From JBAVQS01 sp049694275 (GTDB taxonomy: Bacteria > Chloroflexota > Anaerolineae > UBA4142 > SHND01): a stretch of DNA of 42,963 bases. The position numbers and the translations under genes were made by a program. The stretch lies in assembly GCA_049694275.1 (NCBI GenBank), contig JBAVQS010000262.1, forward strand, positions 1 to 42,963, in the 5' to 3' direction. Position 1 is the stretch's first letter. Every line of letters starts with the position of its first letter. A model generated the notes under the pieces. That model was not told the origin of the DNA. It did no database searches and saw only the letters and a list, made by a program, of their open reading frames with translations. Positions 1 to 8,143 of the stretch are shown piece after piece.

Positions 1-426
1 GCCGAGCGCGCCGACGCTCACCATCCACTGCTCCTGAATGTCGGGCGGCGTTTGCAGGCGCATCAGCGCCTCGAACGCAATCAGCAGGGAGAGCGCGATC
101 AGCAGGCCGGCGTTGACGAGCGCGGCGAGAATCCCGGCGCGGTGATAGCCAAACGTCCGGTTATCGTTCGCGGGGCGCAGGCTGAGGCGCAGCGCCCACC
201 AGCTCAACGCCAGCGCCAACACATCCGAAAAATTGTGTGCGGCGTCGGTGAGCAGCGCCAGGCTGTTGGCGCGCCAGCCCGCGCCCGCTTCCAGGACGAC
301 AAACGCAATCGTCAGCCCGAGCGCGAGCAGGAGCCGCCGTGCAGTCGCGCGCATATCGCCGGATACCGGCGCATGAACGTGCGCATGAGAATGGGAATGG
401 GACGCCTTGTCTGCCAATTCAATCAC
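1..426 (-). CDS. CDF-family divalent cation exporter (5' part; gene runs off the window)
   Basis: The minus strand from 426 to 1 encodes the first 142 residues of a cation diffusion facilitator (CzcD/ZitB type) that exports Zn, Co or Cd by proton exchange at the inner membrane. It has a His-rich start (SHSHSHAHVHAP), a first membrane helix (LLLALGLTIAFVVLEAGAG), then the helix carrying the metal site TDAAHNFSD (HxxxD family motif), and the loop NRTFGYHRAGILAALVNAG typical of CDF proteins. The start is set at a GTG (424-426). No clear ribosome site is visible because a dispersed repeat sits immediately upstream. The neighbouring NRAMP and Fur genes fit a metal-homeostasis cluster. The metal specificity cannot be read. 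Confidence 0.85.
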   Translation of the reverse strand, partial: MIELADKASHSHSHAHVHAPVSGDMRATARRLLLALGLTIAFVVLEAGAGWRANSLALLTDAAHNFSDVLALALSWWALRLSLRPANDNRTFGYHRAGILAALVNAGLLIALSLLIAFEALMRLQTPPDIQEQWMVSVGALG

Positions 427-499
427 CGCATTGGGGCGAACCACCGGCTCGCCCCTACACCATCAACACATTGGGCGAACCACCGGCTCGCCCCTACAA
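427..499. repeat. Two tandem copies of the GCGAACCACCGGCTCGCCCC dispersed repeat
   Basis: Two near-identical units of about 30 bp (about 432-463 and 471-499) share the core GCGAACCACCGGCTCGCCCC followed by TACA. Each is a short imperfect palindrome of the TGTAGGGGCGA family that recurs at 4061, 14932, 16333, 18390, 26909 and 40621. They fill the gap between the stress protein and the exporter, so the exporter's leader lies in repeat DNA. Confidence 0.8.
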
Positions 500-505
500 T
501 TACCG

Positions 506-1417
506 CTACCGTACCGGTTCGGGACCAAAGACGCGCAGGAGCAGGACGGGGGCGTGGACCTGTTCCAGCACCTTGGGGGTCACGCTCCCCTCCCAGAATG
601 CGCTCAGCCCCGCGCGCCCGTGTGTCCCCATCACCACGAGGCCGGCGTCCGAGCGGCTCGCCACCTTGAGAATCTCGGCGCCGGGCGCGCCCCGCTCGAC
701 CGATGCCGAGACGGTGAGCCCGCGCGCCTTGAGCGCCTGGACTTTAAGTTCTAGATATTCGACCGCGCCATTCTGCGCCAGGTCGAGCATGGCTTTGGTG
801 CTGGTGGGAAGGAGCGCTCCGGTTGCGGCCCGTTCGGCGCTCAACGTCCCCAGCGTCGGCACGACGACCACGAGGTGTAGTCGCGCATTGAAATACGGAG
901 CAAGCTCGGCGGCCAGGTGGAGGGCCGGCTCATGCACTGCGCTGCCATCCAGCGGCACGAGGATAAGCCCGGGGTCGAACGTCGCGGGCGTCCATTCAGG
1001 TCGGAGCATGAAAACCGGCACGCCTCCACTCTTGACTACCTGCTGGGCAATGCTCCCAAAGACGATCCCCCGCAGCCCGTTCTCGCCGTGCGTCGCCAGC
1101 ATCACCAGGTCGGTGCCCAATTCGCCAGTGTGCGCAAAAATCGTTTTCGCGACATTCCCCTGCTCGACCACGTCCACATGCCAGTCGGCCTGCACCCCCT
1201 CCTGCTGCAGCCGGTCCACGAGCCGCTTGAGATAGACCTGCGCCGCTTCCGCATTGGGCAGATGCGCCTCGCCGTGAACGGTCGTCGGCCCGCCCGGCTC
1301 GACGACGTGCAGCAGGGTCAGGCGCGCCGCAAGATGGAGGGACAGGGATTTGGCCGCGGGGAGGATCGCCTCGGCCAGCGAAGAGCCGTCGAGAGGAACG
1401 AGAATGTGTTTAAACAT
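506..1417 (-). CDS. Tandem-domain universal stress protein (UspA family)
   Basis: A 303-residue protein with two Usp alpha/beta domains (about 1-145 and 150-300). Each begins with the usual hydrophobic strand and Asp (ILVPLDGSSLAEA; LILVPLDGSAVHEP). The second domain keeps the ATP-binding pattern G-x2-G-x9-G-S in GTHGRAGLSAFWEGS. The first has ATHGENGLRGIVFGS, with Ala for the first Gly. Usp proteins are cytosolic and linked to stress survival. The start ATG lies two bases after the mntH stop, so the two genes are almost certainly co-transcribed, suggesting a link to metal stress. The pairing is seen; the role is inference. Confidence 0.93.
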   Translation of the reverse strand: MFKHILVPLDGSSLAEAILPAAKSLSLHLAARLTLLHVVEPGGPTTVHGEAHLPNAEAAQVYLKRLVDRLQQEGVQADWHVDVVEQGNVAKTIFAHTGELGTDLVMLATHGENGLRGIVFGSIAQQVVKSGGVPVFMLRPEWTPATFDPGLILVPLDGSAVHEPALHLAAELAPYFNARLHLVVVVPTLGTLSAERAATGALLPTSTKAMLDLAQNGAVEYLELKVQALKARGLTVSASVERGAPGAEILKVASRSDAGLVVMGTHGRAGLSAFWEGSVTPKVLEQVHAPVLLLRVFGPEPVR

Positions 1418-1419
1418 GG

Positions 1420-2730
1420 TTATCCCTGAAAGAGCATCTGGTAGAGCAGGAATATATTCAATGCAATAATAATCAGCGCCGCCAGAATGGCAAGTAACGT
1501 GGTCAGCAGGTCATTCGTCAATACGCCCATCAGCTTTTTCCGGCCGGTAAAGAGGATCAGCGGGACGACCGCGAACGGCAGCGCAAAACTGAGCACCACC
1601 TGGCTGATGACGAGCGTGCGAGTCGGGTCGAGATTCATGGCGATGACGACGAGCGAGGGGATGACGGTGACGATGCGCCGGAGCCAGACGGAAACCTTGC
1701 GCTCGATAAAGCCCTGCATGATGACCTGCCCCGCCATCGTGCCGACGGTCGAGGAGGACAACCCTGAGGCGAGCAGGGAGAGGCCAAAGATCCAGGACGC
1801 GGCCGAACCGAGCAGCGGTTCGAGCGTGCGGTGCGCCTCTTCGAGCGTCCCGACGCTGGTCAGGCCCTGCACGTTGAACGTTGCAGCGGCCATGATGAGC
1901 ATCGCCATGTTCACCAGCCCCGCCAGGCCCATCGCGATCGTCACGTCCACGAGCTCAAAGCGGAACAGGCGCTTGAGGTGGGCTGGGTCGCGTGTGACGA
2001 TGCGCCCCTGGGTCAGCGCCGAATGCAAAAAGATGACATGCGGCATGACCGTCGCGCCGAGGATGCCCGTCGCCAGCAGTACGCTCTCCGTCCCTGCGAG
2101 CTGCGGCACGACGGCGTGGAACGCGACCTGCCCGAGATTCGGCCGGTCGAGCACCGTCTCGATCACATACGAGAGGGAGATGACGCCGACAAACCCCGTG
2201 ATGACCGCTTCCAGCGGGCGAAAGCCGCGCCGTTCGAGGCTCAGGATGACAAAGGTGGTGATGGCGGTGAGGAACCCGGCGAGCAGGAGGGGGATGCCAA
2301 AGAGGAGGTTGAACCCGACCGCCGCGCCGATAAATTCGGCGAGGTCGGTGGCGATAGCGGCAATCTCCATCAGCCCCCACATGAAATAGACGACCGGGCG
2401 CGGAAAATGCTCGCGGCACAGCTCGGCGAGATTCCTGCCGGTCGCCATCCCCAGCTTGGCCGAAAGCGACTGGATGAGCATCGCCATCAGGTTGCTCGCG
2501 AGAATCACCCAGAGGAGCAGATAGCCGTACTGCGCGCCTGCCTGGATATTGGTGGCAAAGTTGCCGGGGTCGACGTACGCGATCGAGGCGATAAAGGCCG
2601 GCCCGAGAAAGGGGAGCAGGCGCGCGAGCCGCCCTTTTTTGCTCGTGCCTTCGAGCACGTCGGTGGCGGCCGCCACTGTCTTGACATCGCCCGAGCGGAC
2701 GGGGGGTGGGGTCTCGGTTACATTCTGCAT
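1420..2730 (-). CDS. mntH: NRAMP-family Mn2+/divalent metal transporter
   Basis: A 436-residue polytopic membrane protein importing Mn2+ (or Fe2+) with protons. It has the NRAMP helix-1 signature (SIAYVDPGNFATNIQAGA, with the metal-binding DPGN) and the helix-6 signature MPHVIFLHSALTQGR (metal-binding MPH), about 11 hydrophobic segments, and the usual length. The N-terminal 30 residues are polar and cytoplasmic. It is the promoter-proximal gene of a two-gene unit with the Usp gene. No clear promoter was found between it and the upstream VapC gene. NRAMP assignment is secure; mntH is the best symbol, but Fe or Mn preference is not visible. Confidence 0.93.
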   Translation of the reverse strand: MQNVTETPPPVRSGDVKTVAAATDVLEGTSKKGRLARLLPFLGPAFIASIAYVDPGNFATNIQAGAQYGYLLLWVILASNLMAMLIQSLSAKLGMATGRNLAELCREHFPRPVVYFMWGLMEIAAIATDLAEFIGAAVGFNLLFGIPLLLAGFLTAITTFVILSLERRGFRPLEAVITGFVGVISLSYVIETVLDRPNLGQVAFHAVVPQLAGTESVLLATGILGATVMPHVIFLHSALTQGRIVTRDPAHLKRLFRFELVDVTIAMGLAGLVNMAMLIMAAATFNVQGLTSVGTLEEAHRTLEPLLGSAASWIFGLSLLASGLSSSTVGTMAGQVIMQGFIERKVSVWLRRIVTVIPSLVVIAMNLDPTRTLVISQVVLSFALPFAVVPLILFTGRKKLMGVLTNDLLTTLLAILAALIIIALNIFLLYQMLFQG

Positions 2731-2829
2731 CGGAAATCTTTCATCATCGGACGTCTTTTGAGCAATGACAAGCTTCTCTCGCGCAAGTGGGGTGAAAGAC
2801 AGGGCAACTCGAAAGCAGAGCAGCCTGCA

Positions 2830-3219
2830 TTACCAGGCAACTACCGCGAGATCGGGCACATGCGCAAAGTGCATATCACGGGTAATCAAAGTCAAGTCAT
2901 GCTCCAGCGCGATAGAAGCAATCCAAAGATCGTTTTCGGGTATCGGCTGTCCTTTTACCCGGAGGGCATTCTTGACCTGTCCATATCGGCGCGCGGTCTC
3001 GGTGTTGCATTCCAACACCGCGTTATGGATGGCAAATTCGTCAATGCGCTCCAGATTCTCTTTCACACGTCCTGATTTCCTTGCGCCAAAACACAGTTCG
3101 CCAATCACAATACTTGGCACAAAGACCTCGCCTGCCGTGCCGAGCTTGTCTTTGACTGGTGCCTCGCCGGCAAAGAGCGAAATGATAATGTTCGTATCGA
3201 GCAAGTATTTACCATTCAT
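2830..3219 (-). CDS. vapC: VapC-type PIN-domain toxin
   Basis: A 129-residue PIN-domain endoribonuclease. The acidic metal-binding residues are visible in KYLLDTNIIIS (Asp8), VIGELCFGA (Glu41), PENDLWIASIA and ITRDMHF. VapC toxins cut RNA, often initiator tRNA or rRNA, and are neutralised by the adjacent antitoxin. The ATG at 3217-3219 is chosen over the in-frame GTG-type start at 3249 because it overlaps the antitoxin end by 11 bases, the usual coupled arrangement. It lies between the NRAMP and Fur genes without evident functional relation to them. Confidence 0.87.
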   Translation of the reverse strand: MNGKYLLDTNIIISLFAGEAPVKDKLGTAGEVFVPSIVIGELCFGARKSGRVKENLERIDEFAIHNAVLECNTETARRYGQVKNALRVKGQPIPENDLWIASIALEHDLTLITRDMHFAHVPDLAVVAW

Positions 3220-3433
3220 TGGCGTCCACTCGCTCACAACCCTGTTCAATAATTTCCTGCATCAATTGGAGGTCATCCAATGAGATGGTTCCGGCAAAGC
3301 GCAACAGTTGTTCGCCAGGAACGCCATGCGGGATCGCATTCGCCAATTCGCGAGTATATTCCAGCACGCGCCATTGTAATCCCTCCGGCAAAGTTTTGAG
3401 CTGTTCGACCACTTTATCGACCAGTGTGTTCAT
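3209..3433 (-). CDS. VapB-like antitoxin
   Basis: A 74-residue small acidic protein starting MNTLVDKVVEQLKTLPEGLQ. This is the shape of the short antitoxins (DUF2281/VapB-like) that precede PIN toxins: an N-terminal helix with LPEGLQWRVLEYTREL and a C-terminal acidic toxin-binding tail. The start at 3433 is preferred to 3463 because GAGGGTGGA precedes it as a ribosome site. A TATAAT box on the minus strand at 3467-3472 is a plausible -10 element with no good -35. The gene ends inside vapC by an 11-base overlap. Confidence 0.75.
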   Translation of the reverse strand: MNTLVDKVVEQLKTLPEGLQWRVLEYTRELANAIPHGVPGEQLLRFAGTISLDDLQLMQEIIEQGCERVDANEW

Positions 3434-3580
3434 TCCACCCTCCCTCTTACCAGTCCCATCCACTTTATTATACTCCCCTTCGCCAAAAGCAACGCAGGAC
3501 GTTTACCGGTCGGGGTTCCGGTCCGCGCGGCCGCGCCGTAGAATGTAACCCCCGCCGCTCCTGCGTATATAAAATGGCGC

Positions 3581-3638
3581 TTGACGGGATGCCCTCTAAT
3601 CGCTATAATTCCTAATTGCAACTGGTTGCAATTAGGAA
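3581..3638 (+). promoter_or_regulatory. Sigma70 promoter overlapped by a Nur/Fur-type operator
   Basis: TTGACG (3581-3586), 17 bp and TATAAT (3604-3609) form a near-consensus promoter. Directly over the -10 end and the start site lies a perfect inverted repeat with 14-bp arms, TTCCTAATTGCAAC and its reverse complement, separated by TG (3609-3638). Its core is TTGCAA-N4-TTGCAA. This resembles the TTGCAA-N5-TTGCAA box reported for the Streptomyces nickel regulator Nur. The placement would block polymerase, so the downstream Fur-family gene is probably autorepressed. Metal identity is inferred from the Ni/Co transporter that follows. Confidence 0.8.
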
Positions 3639-3645
3639 GAGGAAC

Positions 3646-4068
3646 ATGTCTCACCATCAAGAGCTATTGGCGCGGGTTCGCGCCGCCGGGCGCCGCATCA
3701 CCCCGCAGCGCGAGAGCGTCCTCGCGGTGATTGCCGAGAGCGACCGGCACCTCACCGCGGAGGAGATTCTCAAGCGGGTGCGCAAACGCTATCCCTACCT
3801 GGTGAAATCGGCGGTCTATCGCAGCCTCGATCTGTTGACCGCGCTGGAGCTGGTCACCTCGACCGACCTCGGCCAGGGGCGCGTCGAATACGAGTTGCAC
3901 GAGCATCCCCATCACCATCACCTCATCTGCCGGGGGTGCGGCGCCGTCATCCAGGTGGACGACAAGTGTTTTCGCACGCTGGAAAAGGGCCTGCTTGCCG
4001 GGTACGGTTTCAAGGCCGACCTGACCCATTTCGCCATTTTCGGACGCTGCGAGCACTGTCGCGAGTAG
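3646..4068 (+). CDS. Fur-family metalloregulator, probably nickel (Nur-like) or zinc responsive
   Basis: A 140-residue Fur-family repressor. The N-terminal winged helix spans about 5-80 (RRITPQRESVLAVI, HLTAEEIL, SAVYRSLDLL), followed by the metal/dimer domain with HEHPHHHHLICRGCG (His85, 87, 89-92; Cys95, Cys98) and FGRCEHCRE (Cys135, Cys138). The two CxxC pairs form the structural zinc site. The ATG at 3646 has AGGAAGAGG just upstream; an earlier in-frame ATG at 3616 lies inside the operator and is rejected. The next gene in the same direction is a Ni/Co ECF transporter, which together with the TTGCAA palindrome favours a nickel sensor. The stop codon lies in a dispersed repeat. Confidence 0.9.
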   Translation: MSHHQELLARVRAAGRRITPQRESVLAVIAESDRHLTAEEILKRVRKRYPYLVKSAVYRSLDLLTALELVTSTDLGQGRVEYELHEHPHHHHLICRGCGAVIQVDDKCFRTLEKGLLAGYGFKADLTHFAIFGRCEHCRE

Positions 4069-4116
4069 GGGCGAGTTTGCCCATCTGGGCAGGGACAAGC
4101 CACTGCCCCTACTCGC
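4061..4116. repeat. Dispersed inverted repeat, GCGAGTAGGGGC arms
   Basis: A perfect 12-bp arm GCGAGTAGGGGC (4061-4072) is repeated inverted at 4105-4116. A second, inner pair (GTTTGCCC / GGGACAAGC region) is imperfect. It belongs to the TAGGGGC family found elsewhere in the window. It contains the last codons and stop of the Fur gene and could fold as a hairpin between it and cbiM. Confidence 0.75.
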
Positions 4117-4140
4117 AACACCACTGGCCAGGAGATCATT

Positions 4141-6048
4141 ATGCACATTCCGGATGGATATCTTTCACCCGAAACCGCCGCCGTGATGTATGCGGCCGCG
4201 ATGCCGTTCTGGTGGCGCGCCTCGCAAAAGGTCAAGCGCCTGTTGAGCGGGCGCTCGGTCCCGCTCCTCGCGCTCTTTTCGGCTTTTTCCTTTATCATCA
4301 TGATGTTCAACATCCCGCTCCCCGGCGGGACGACGGCGCATGCGGTCGGCTCGACCCTCGCGGCCATCGTGCTCGGGCCCTGGGCCGCAATCCTCACCAC
4401 CTCGATTGCGCTCATCATCCAGGCATTCTTTTTTGGGGACGGGGGCATCCTGGCGATTGGCGCGAATGCATTCAATATGGGCATCGCCATGCCGCTCACG
4501 GGCTATTACGTGTATCGGGTGTTGAGCGGGCGCTCTCCCGCCGTCTCGCCGCGCCGGGTGATCGCCGGCGCAGTGGCGGGGTATGTCTCGCTCAACGTCT
4601 CGGCGCTGCTCACGGGAGTCGAGCTCGGCCTCCAGCCGCTACTCTTTCGCGACGCGGCGGGGCACGCTCTCTATTTTCCCTACAGCATCGACGTGGCGCT
4701 CCCGGCCATGCTCATTCCACACCTGACGCTCGCCGGACTGGCGGAGGGTGCGGCGACCGCCCTGGTCCTCGCCTGGCTCCAGCGCTCGAATCCCGCGCTG
4801 CTGGAACAGTTCGGCGGCATCGGCGCGAGCGCGGCCCGCACGCTCCGGTGGGCCTGGATCGGCCTCGTCGCCCTGATGGTCCTGACCCCGCTCGGCCTGC
4901 TCGCGCCCGGCACGGCGTGGGGCGAATGGAGCCGTGGGGAATTGCAGAACCTCGGCCTCGGCTATATCCCGGCAGGCTTTGACCGGTTCGCCGGCGTCTG
5001 GAGCGCGCCGCTCTCCCGCTATGACCTGCCCCTGCTCAACAATCCAACGGTCGCCTATATCCTCTCCGCCTTGCTCGGCGTGGCGCTCATCGTCGGCGTC
5101 CTCCTGGCCCTCGGCTGGTTGTTCGACCGGATTCCGGCCGCGCGGGAGCGCGCCGAACCGGCGGCGCAGCAAGCGCCGGCATCCCCGCGCCGCGCATCGG
5201 GGCGTGGGCGCGCGGTCCAGGGATTTTTGGAAAAGACGCTGGGCAACCTTTCGGGCGCGCTCGAACAGGCGCTGTTTGCCGAAGAACTGGCGCGGCAGCC
5301 GGGCCTGCTCCAGCGGCTCGACCCGCGGGCCAAGCTGCTCGGCGCGCTCGCGTTCCTGCTCGCCGTGAGCCTGTCGCATAACCTGCTCATCATTCTGGGG
5401 CTGTACCTGTTGACCCTGCCGGTCGCGGCGGCCTCGCGCGTCCCGATGGGCCTCTATCTCAAGCGGGTCTGGCTGTTCATGCCGTTTTTCACCGGCATCA
5501 TCGCCCTGCCCGCGCTGTTCAGCACCCTGACGCCCGGCCCCGCCCTGCTCACGCTGATCGACTCCGCCTCGCCGCGCGTGTACCTCGCCATTACCCAGCC
5601 GGGGGTCGTCACCGCCGCCTTTTTGCTCCTGCGCGTCGGCGCCTCGGTCTCGGTCGCGGTGCTCTTGATCCTGACCACGCGCTGGACGATGCTGCTCAAG
5701 GCGCTGCGCGTCCTCCGCGTGCCGCAGGCCTTTGTGCTCATCCTCGGCATGACCTATCGCTATATCCATGTGCTGCTGCGCGCGGCGAATGATATGTTCC
5801 TTGCACGCAAGAGCCGCCTGGTCGGGCGCATGTCCGGCGCGGAGGACCGACGGTGGCTGGCGGCGAGCATGGGGACGCTGCTCGCGCGGTCGTATCTGAT
5901 GAGCGATGAGGTGTACCTGGCGATGCAGTCGCGCGGCTTTCGCGGCGAGGCGCAGGTGCTCGACAGCCTCATCTGGCGCACGACCGACTGGATGTGGTTG
6001 GCGCTCTTTATTGCCGTTTCACTACTCGCCGTCTGGCTGGGGAGATAA
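4141..6048 (+). CDS. Fused ECF nickel/cobalt transporter: CbiM + CbiN-like region + CbiQ
   Basis: One 635-residue membrane protein containing parts normally made as separate subunits. Residues 1-215 are CbiM/NikM, the substrate-binding S component: MHIPDGYLSP with the metal-chelating N-terminus, GGTTAHAVGS around His67, and FFFGDGGILAIGANAFNMG. Residues about 236-335 hold two membrane helices around a soluble loop, as in PDGLE/CbiN partners. Residues about 360-635 are CbiQ (EcfT): QRLDPRAKLLGALAF, FVLILGMTYRYIHVLL and the ATPase-coupling segments near 546-558 and 588-602 (AMQSRGFRG). No stop interrupts the frame. AGGAGATCATT precedes the ATG. The ATPase CbiO follows two bases later. Ni versus Co is not decided by sequence alone. 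Confidence 0.92.
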   Translation: MHIPDGYLSPETAAVMYAAAMPFWWRASQKVKRLLSGRSVPLLALFSAFSFIIMMFNIPLPGGTTAHAVGSTLAAIVLGPWAAILTTSIALIIQAFFFGDGGILAIGANAFNMGIAMPLTGYYVYRVLSGRSPAVSPRRVIAGAVAGYVSLNVSALLTGVELGLQPLLFRDAAGHALYFPYSIDVALPAMLIPHLTLAGLAEGAATALVLAWLQRSNPALLEQFGGIGASAARTLRWAWIGLVALMVLTPLGLLAPGTAWGEWSRGELQNLGLGYIPAGFDRFAGVWSAPLSRYDLPLLNNPTVAYILSALLGVALIVGVLLALGWLFDRIPAARERAEPAAQQAPASPRRASGRGRAVQGFLEKTLGNLSGALEQALFAEELARQPGLLQRLDPRAKLLGALAFLLAVSLSHNLLIILGLYLLTLPVAAASRVPMGLYLKRVWLFMPFFTGIIALPALFSTLTPGPALLTLIDSASPRVYLAITQPGVVTAAFLLLRVGASVSVAVLLILTTRWTMLLKALRVLRVPQAFVLILGMTYRYIHVLLRAANDMFLARKSRLVGRMSGAEDRRWLAASMGTLLARSYLMSDEVYLAMQSRGFRGEAQVLDSLIWRTTDWMWLALFIAVSLLAVWLGR

Positions 6049-6050
6049 CC

Positions 6051-6950
6051 ATGATTAAAATTCCAAATTCAAAATCCGAAATGCAAATTGCAGAGGGCGA
6101 GTCCCAAGACAAATTCCGAATTCCGAATTCCGAATTCGCAAATCCTGTCTTTGAGCTGTCCCATGTCGAGTTTGCGTACGGGGAGCAGGTGGCGCTCAAG
6201 GATATTAACCTGACGGTCCGGCCGGGCGAGCGGATCGTGCTGCTGGGGGCGAACGGCTCGGGCAAGAGCACGCTCTTGAAAATTCTCGATGCCCTCTACT
6301 GGCCGACCCGCGGCGAGTTTTGCGCGTTCGGCGCGCCGATGACCCCGGCGCACATGGACGACGAGACATCCGCACTGGCCTTTCGCCGGCGCGTGGGGCT
6401 CGTCTTTCAGGACCCCGATGTCCAGCTCTTTTCGCCGACGGTGTGGGACGAGGTGACCTTTGCGCCGCTGCACCTGGGGCTGAGCCGGCAAGAGGTAATC
6501 GAACGCGCGGAATGGGCGATGGACCTGCTGGGGATTACGAAACTGCGCGACCGCGCGCCGCACCGCCTGAGCGGCGGCGAAAAGAAAAAGGTCGCCCTCG
6601 CCTCGGTCCTCTCCCTCCGCCCGGATGTGTGGCTGCTGGACGAGCCGACCGCGGCGCTGGACCCGCGAAGCAAGAGCCGCCTGCTCGATTTCCTGGAGGA
6701 CCTGGAGGCCGAAGGCAAGACGGTCATCACCGCGACGCACGACCTTGATATTGTGGAAGAGATCTCGGACCGCGTCATCATGTTTTGCGAAGAGCACGAG
6801 ATCACGGTCGAGGGCGCGCCGCATGATGTCCTGGCCGACGAGGAGCGGCTGGTCGCGTGCAACCTGCTTCACGTTCACCGGCACAAGCACGGCCCGGTCG
6901 AGCACGCTCACCCGCACCTGCACGTCACCCCGCACGAGCACGAACATTAA
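6051..6950 (+). CDS. cbiO: ECF transporter ATPase CbiO with His-rich tail
   Basis: A 299-residue ABC ATPase powering the preceding CbiM-CbiQ fusion. Walker A is GANGSGKST (67-75), Q-loop Gln120, signature LSGGE (173-177), Walker B LLDEP (195-199) and switch His230. The C-terminus (274-299) has eleven His, likely metal-binding. Residues 3-30 are not ABC sequence: they come from an AT-rich repeat tract (6053-6150; IPNSKSEMQ, FRIPNSEFA) of the AAATTCCGAATTCCG type, which appears to have entered the gene in frame near its start. The family normally begins around residue 34 (FELSHVEFAYG). The start ATG at 6051 follows the upstream stop by two bases. Confidence 0.93.
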   Translation: MIKIPNSKSEMQIAEGESQDKFRIPNSEFANPVFELSHVEFAYGEQVALKDINLTVRPGERIVLLGANGSGKSTLLKILDALYWPTRGEFCAFGAPMTPAHMDDETSALAFRRRVGLVFQDPDVQLFSPTVWDEVTFAPLHLGLSRQEVIERAEWAMDLLGITKLRDRAPHRLSGGEKKKVALASVLSLRPDVWLLDEPTAALDPRSKSRLLDFLEDLEAEGKTVITATHDLDIVEEISDRVIMFCEEHEITVEGAPHDVLADEERLVACNLLHVHRHKHGPVEHAHPHLHVTPHEHEH

Positions 6951-6958
6951 AGGGAATC

Positions 6959-6986
6959 AAAAAATCGGCGAGCTCGCCGATTTTTT
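6959..6986. terminator. Bidirectional intrinsic terminator
   Basis: A perfect 28-bp palindrome: AAAAAATCGGCGAG and its reverse complement, so a GC-rich stem flanked by A6 and T6. It can end transcription of the cbi operon from the left and of the NERD gene from the right. Confidence 0.9.
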
Positions 6987-7019
6987 CATTACCCCGGGGC
7001 GCGGCATGAATGGCCCGGA

Positions 7020-8114
7020 TTACAGCCGCGCCTGTAAGCGCCCCTCTGCGGCGGTCACGAGCTCTTGCGCGCACGCGTCCATGTCCTGTGTCCCCGGCTG
7101 GCCGGTCACCTCGCGATGGCGTCCCAGGGCGGCGTCGAGCACCTGAAAGCAGACGCGCTCGTCCATCCCGGCGAGGACTGGCGCGGCGTCCAGCCGCTTG
7201 CGCCACTCTTCCGCTGTTCCCCACTGCACCGGGCTGCCGACGATATTATAGGTCGCGCGGGAGTTCATAAAGACGACCCCGCCGCGAATCCAGTCGATCC
7301 CGCGCACGCGCTTGACGAGGCTGGGAAACTGCTGGCGCATCAGCCCGGCGAGGTCCGCGCAAATCCACTTCCACTGCCGGTCGGGCTCTAACTCCACCGG
7401 GCGCGGCAGCCGGTGCTCGCGTCCATCCGCGTCGCGCTCGATGCGGTCCGAGCGCCACCACATGCCGCTGTGATAATTGATCGTCCCTTCCCAATCCTTG
7501 ACCTCGAACAGCCAGACCCCTTTCGGCCCCACGAGCAGGACATCCGCCTCCCCTTTCGGTTTGAGCCGCAGGCGGTAGGCGAGGAAATAGGAATCGTCGA
7601 GGGCGCGCAGGGAGGCAATGAACCGGTTCTCGGCCGATGCGCCCAGGGTCTCTTCATCTGTGGGCGTCGCTTCGTCGAGCGCGGCGCGCCAGCGCGGCAG
7701 GAGGGGCGCATAGAGCTCGGGGGCGTCGTAGGAATCGGGGCGGGCGGGGAGCGCCCGGCGGCGCGCCCACCACGCATAGCCCACCGCCGCCGCGCTCACC
7801 ACGACCGCGAGCGCGAGCGCCGCGATGCTCATCCAGCCGCGGGGCAGATTCCCCTGCGGGGCCGGGGCCCATGCCCAGAGCGCCAGCGCGAGCAGGACCA
7901 AGAGGAGCGCCAGCCCCAGGCCGAGGGCGCGGATTCGCGTCGCACGCGACTGGCGGTGCGGGTGCTGCGCCTGTTCGCGCTCGTAGGCTGCGGTCTGGCG
8001 GAGGTACGCCTCGCGCAGGCGCGGGCGCCATTCCGAGTGCAGGGTCCGGTCAGTCTTGCAGATGCGGTCATAGCCGCTGCGGAGGTTGGTGGCGCGTCGA
8101 GGGACAATAATCAT
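7020..8114 (-). CDS. Membrane-anchored NERD (nuclease-related) domain protein
   Basis: A 364-residue protein with two membrane helices (about 63-82 and 94-115), then a NERD domain: GASAENRFIASLRAL (158-172) and ADVLLVGPKGVWLFEVKDWEG (190-210). The Asp...Glu-x-Lys arrangement matches the PD-(D/E)xK-like fold proposed for the family. The rest is soluble with no recognised motif. The start at 8112-8114 (MIIVPRRATN) is chosen because the in-frame extension upstream is low-quality Arg-rich sequence antisense to the FIST gene. NERD proteins are thought to bind or cut nucleic acid, but most are uncharacterised; no specific role is claimed. It shares direction with the FIST gene, 29 bases upstream. 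Confidence 0.82.
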   Translation of the reverse strand: MIIVPRRATNLRSGYDRICKTDRTLHSEWRPRLREAYLRQTAAYEREQAQHPHRQSRATRIRALGLGLALLLVLLALALWAWAPAPQGNLPRGWMSIAALALAVVVSAAAVGYAWWARRRALPARPDSYDAPELYAPLLPRWRAALDEATPTDEETLGASAENRFIASLRALDDSYFLAYRLRLKPKGEADVLLVGPKGVWLFEVKDWEGTINYHSGMWWRSDRIERDADGREHRLPRPVELEPDRQWKWICADLAGLMRQQFPSLVKRVRGIDWIRGGVVFMNSRATYNIVGSPVQWGTAEEWRKRLDAAPVLAGMDERVCFQVLDAALGRHREVTGQPGTQDMDACAQELVTAAEGRLQARL

Positions 8115-8143
8115 TGAGGGTGCATCGTCGGGGGAAGGATCTC

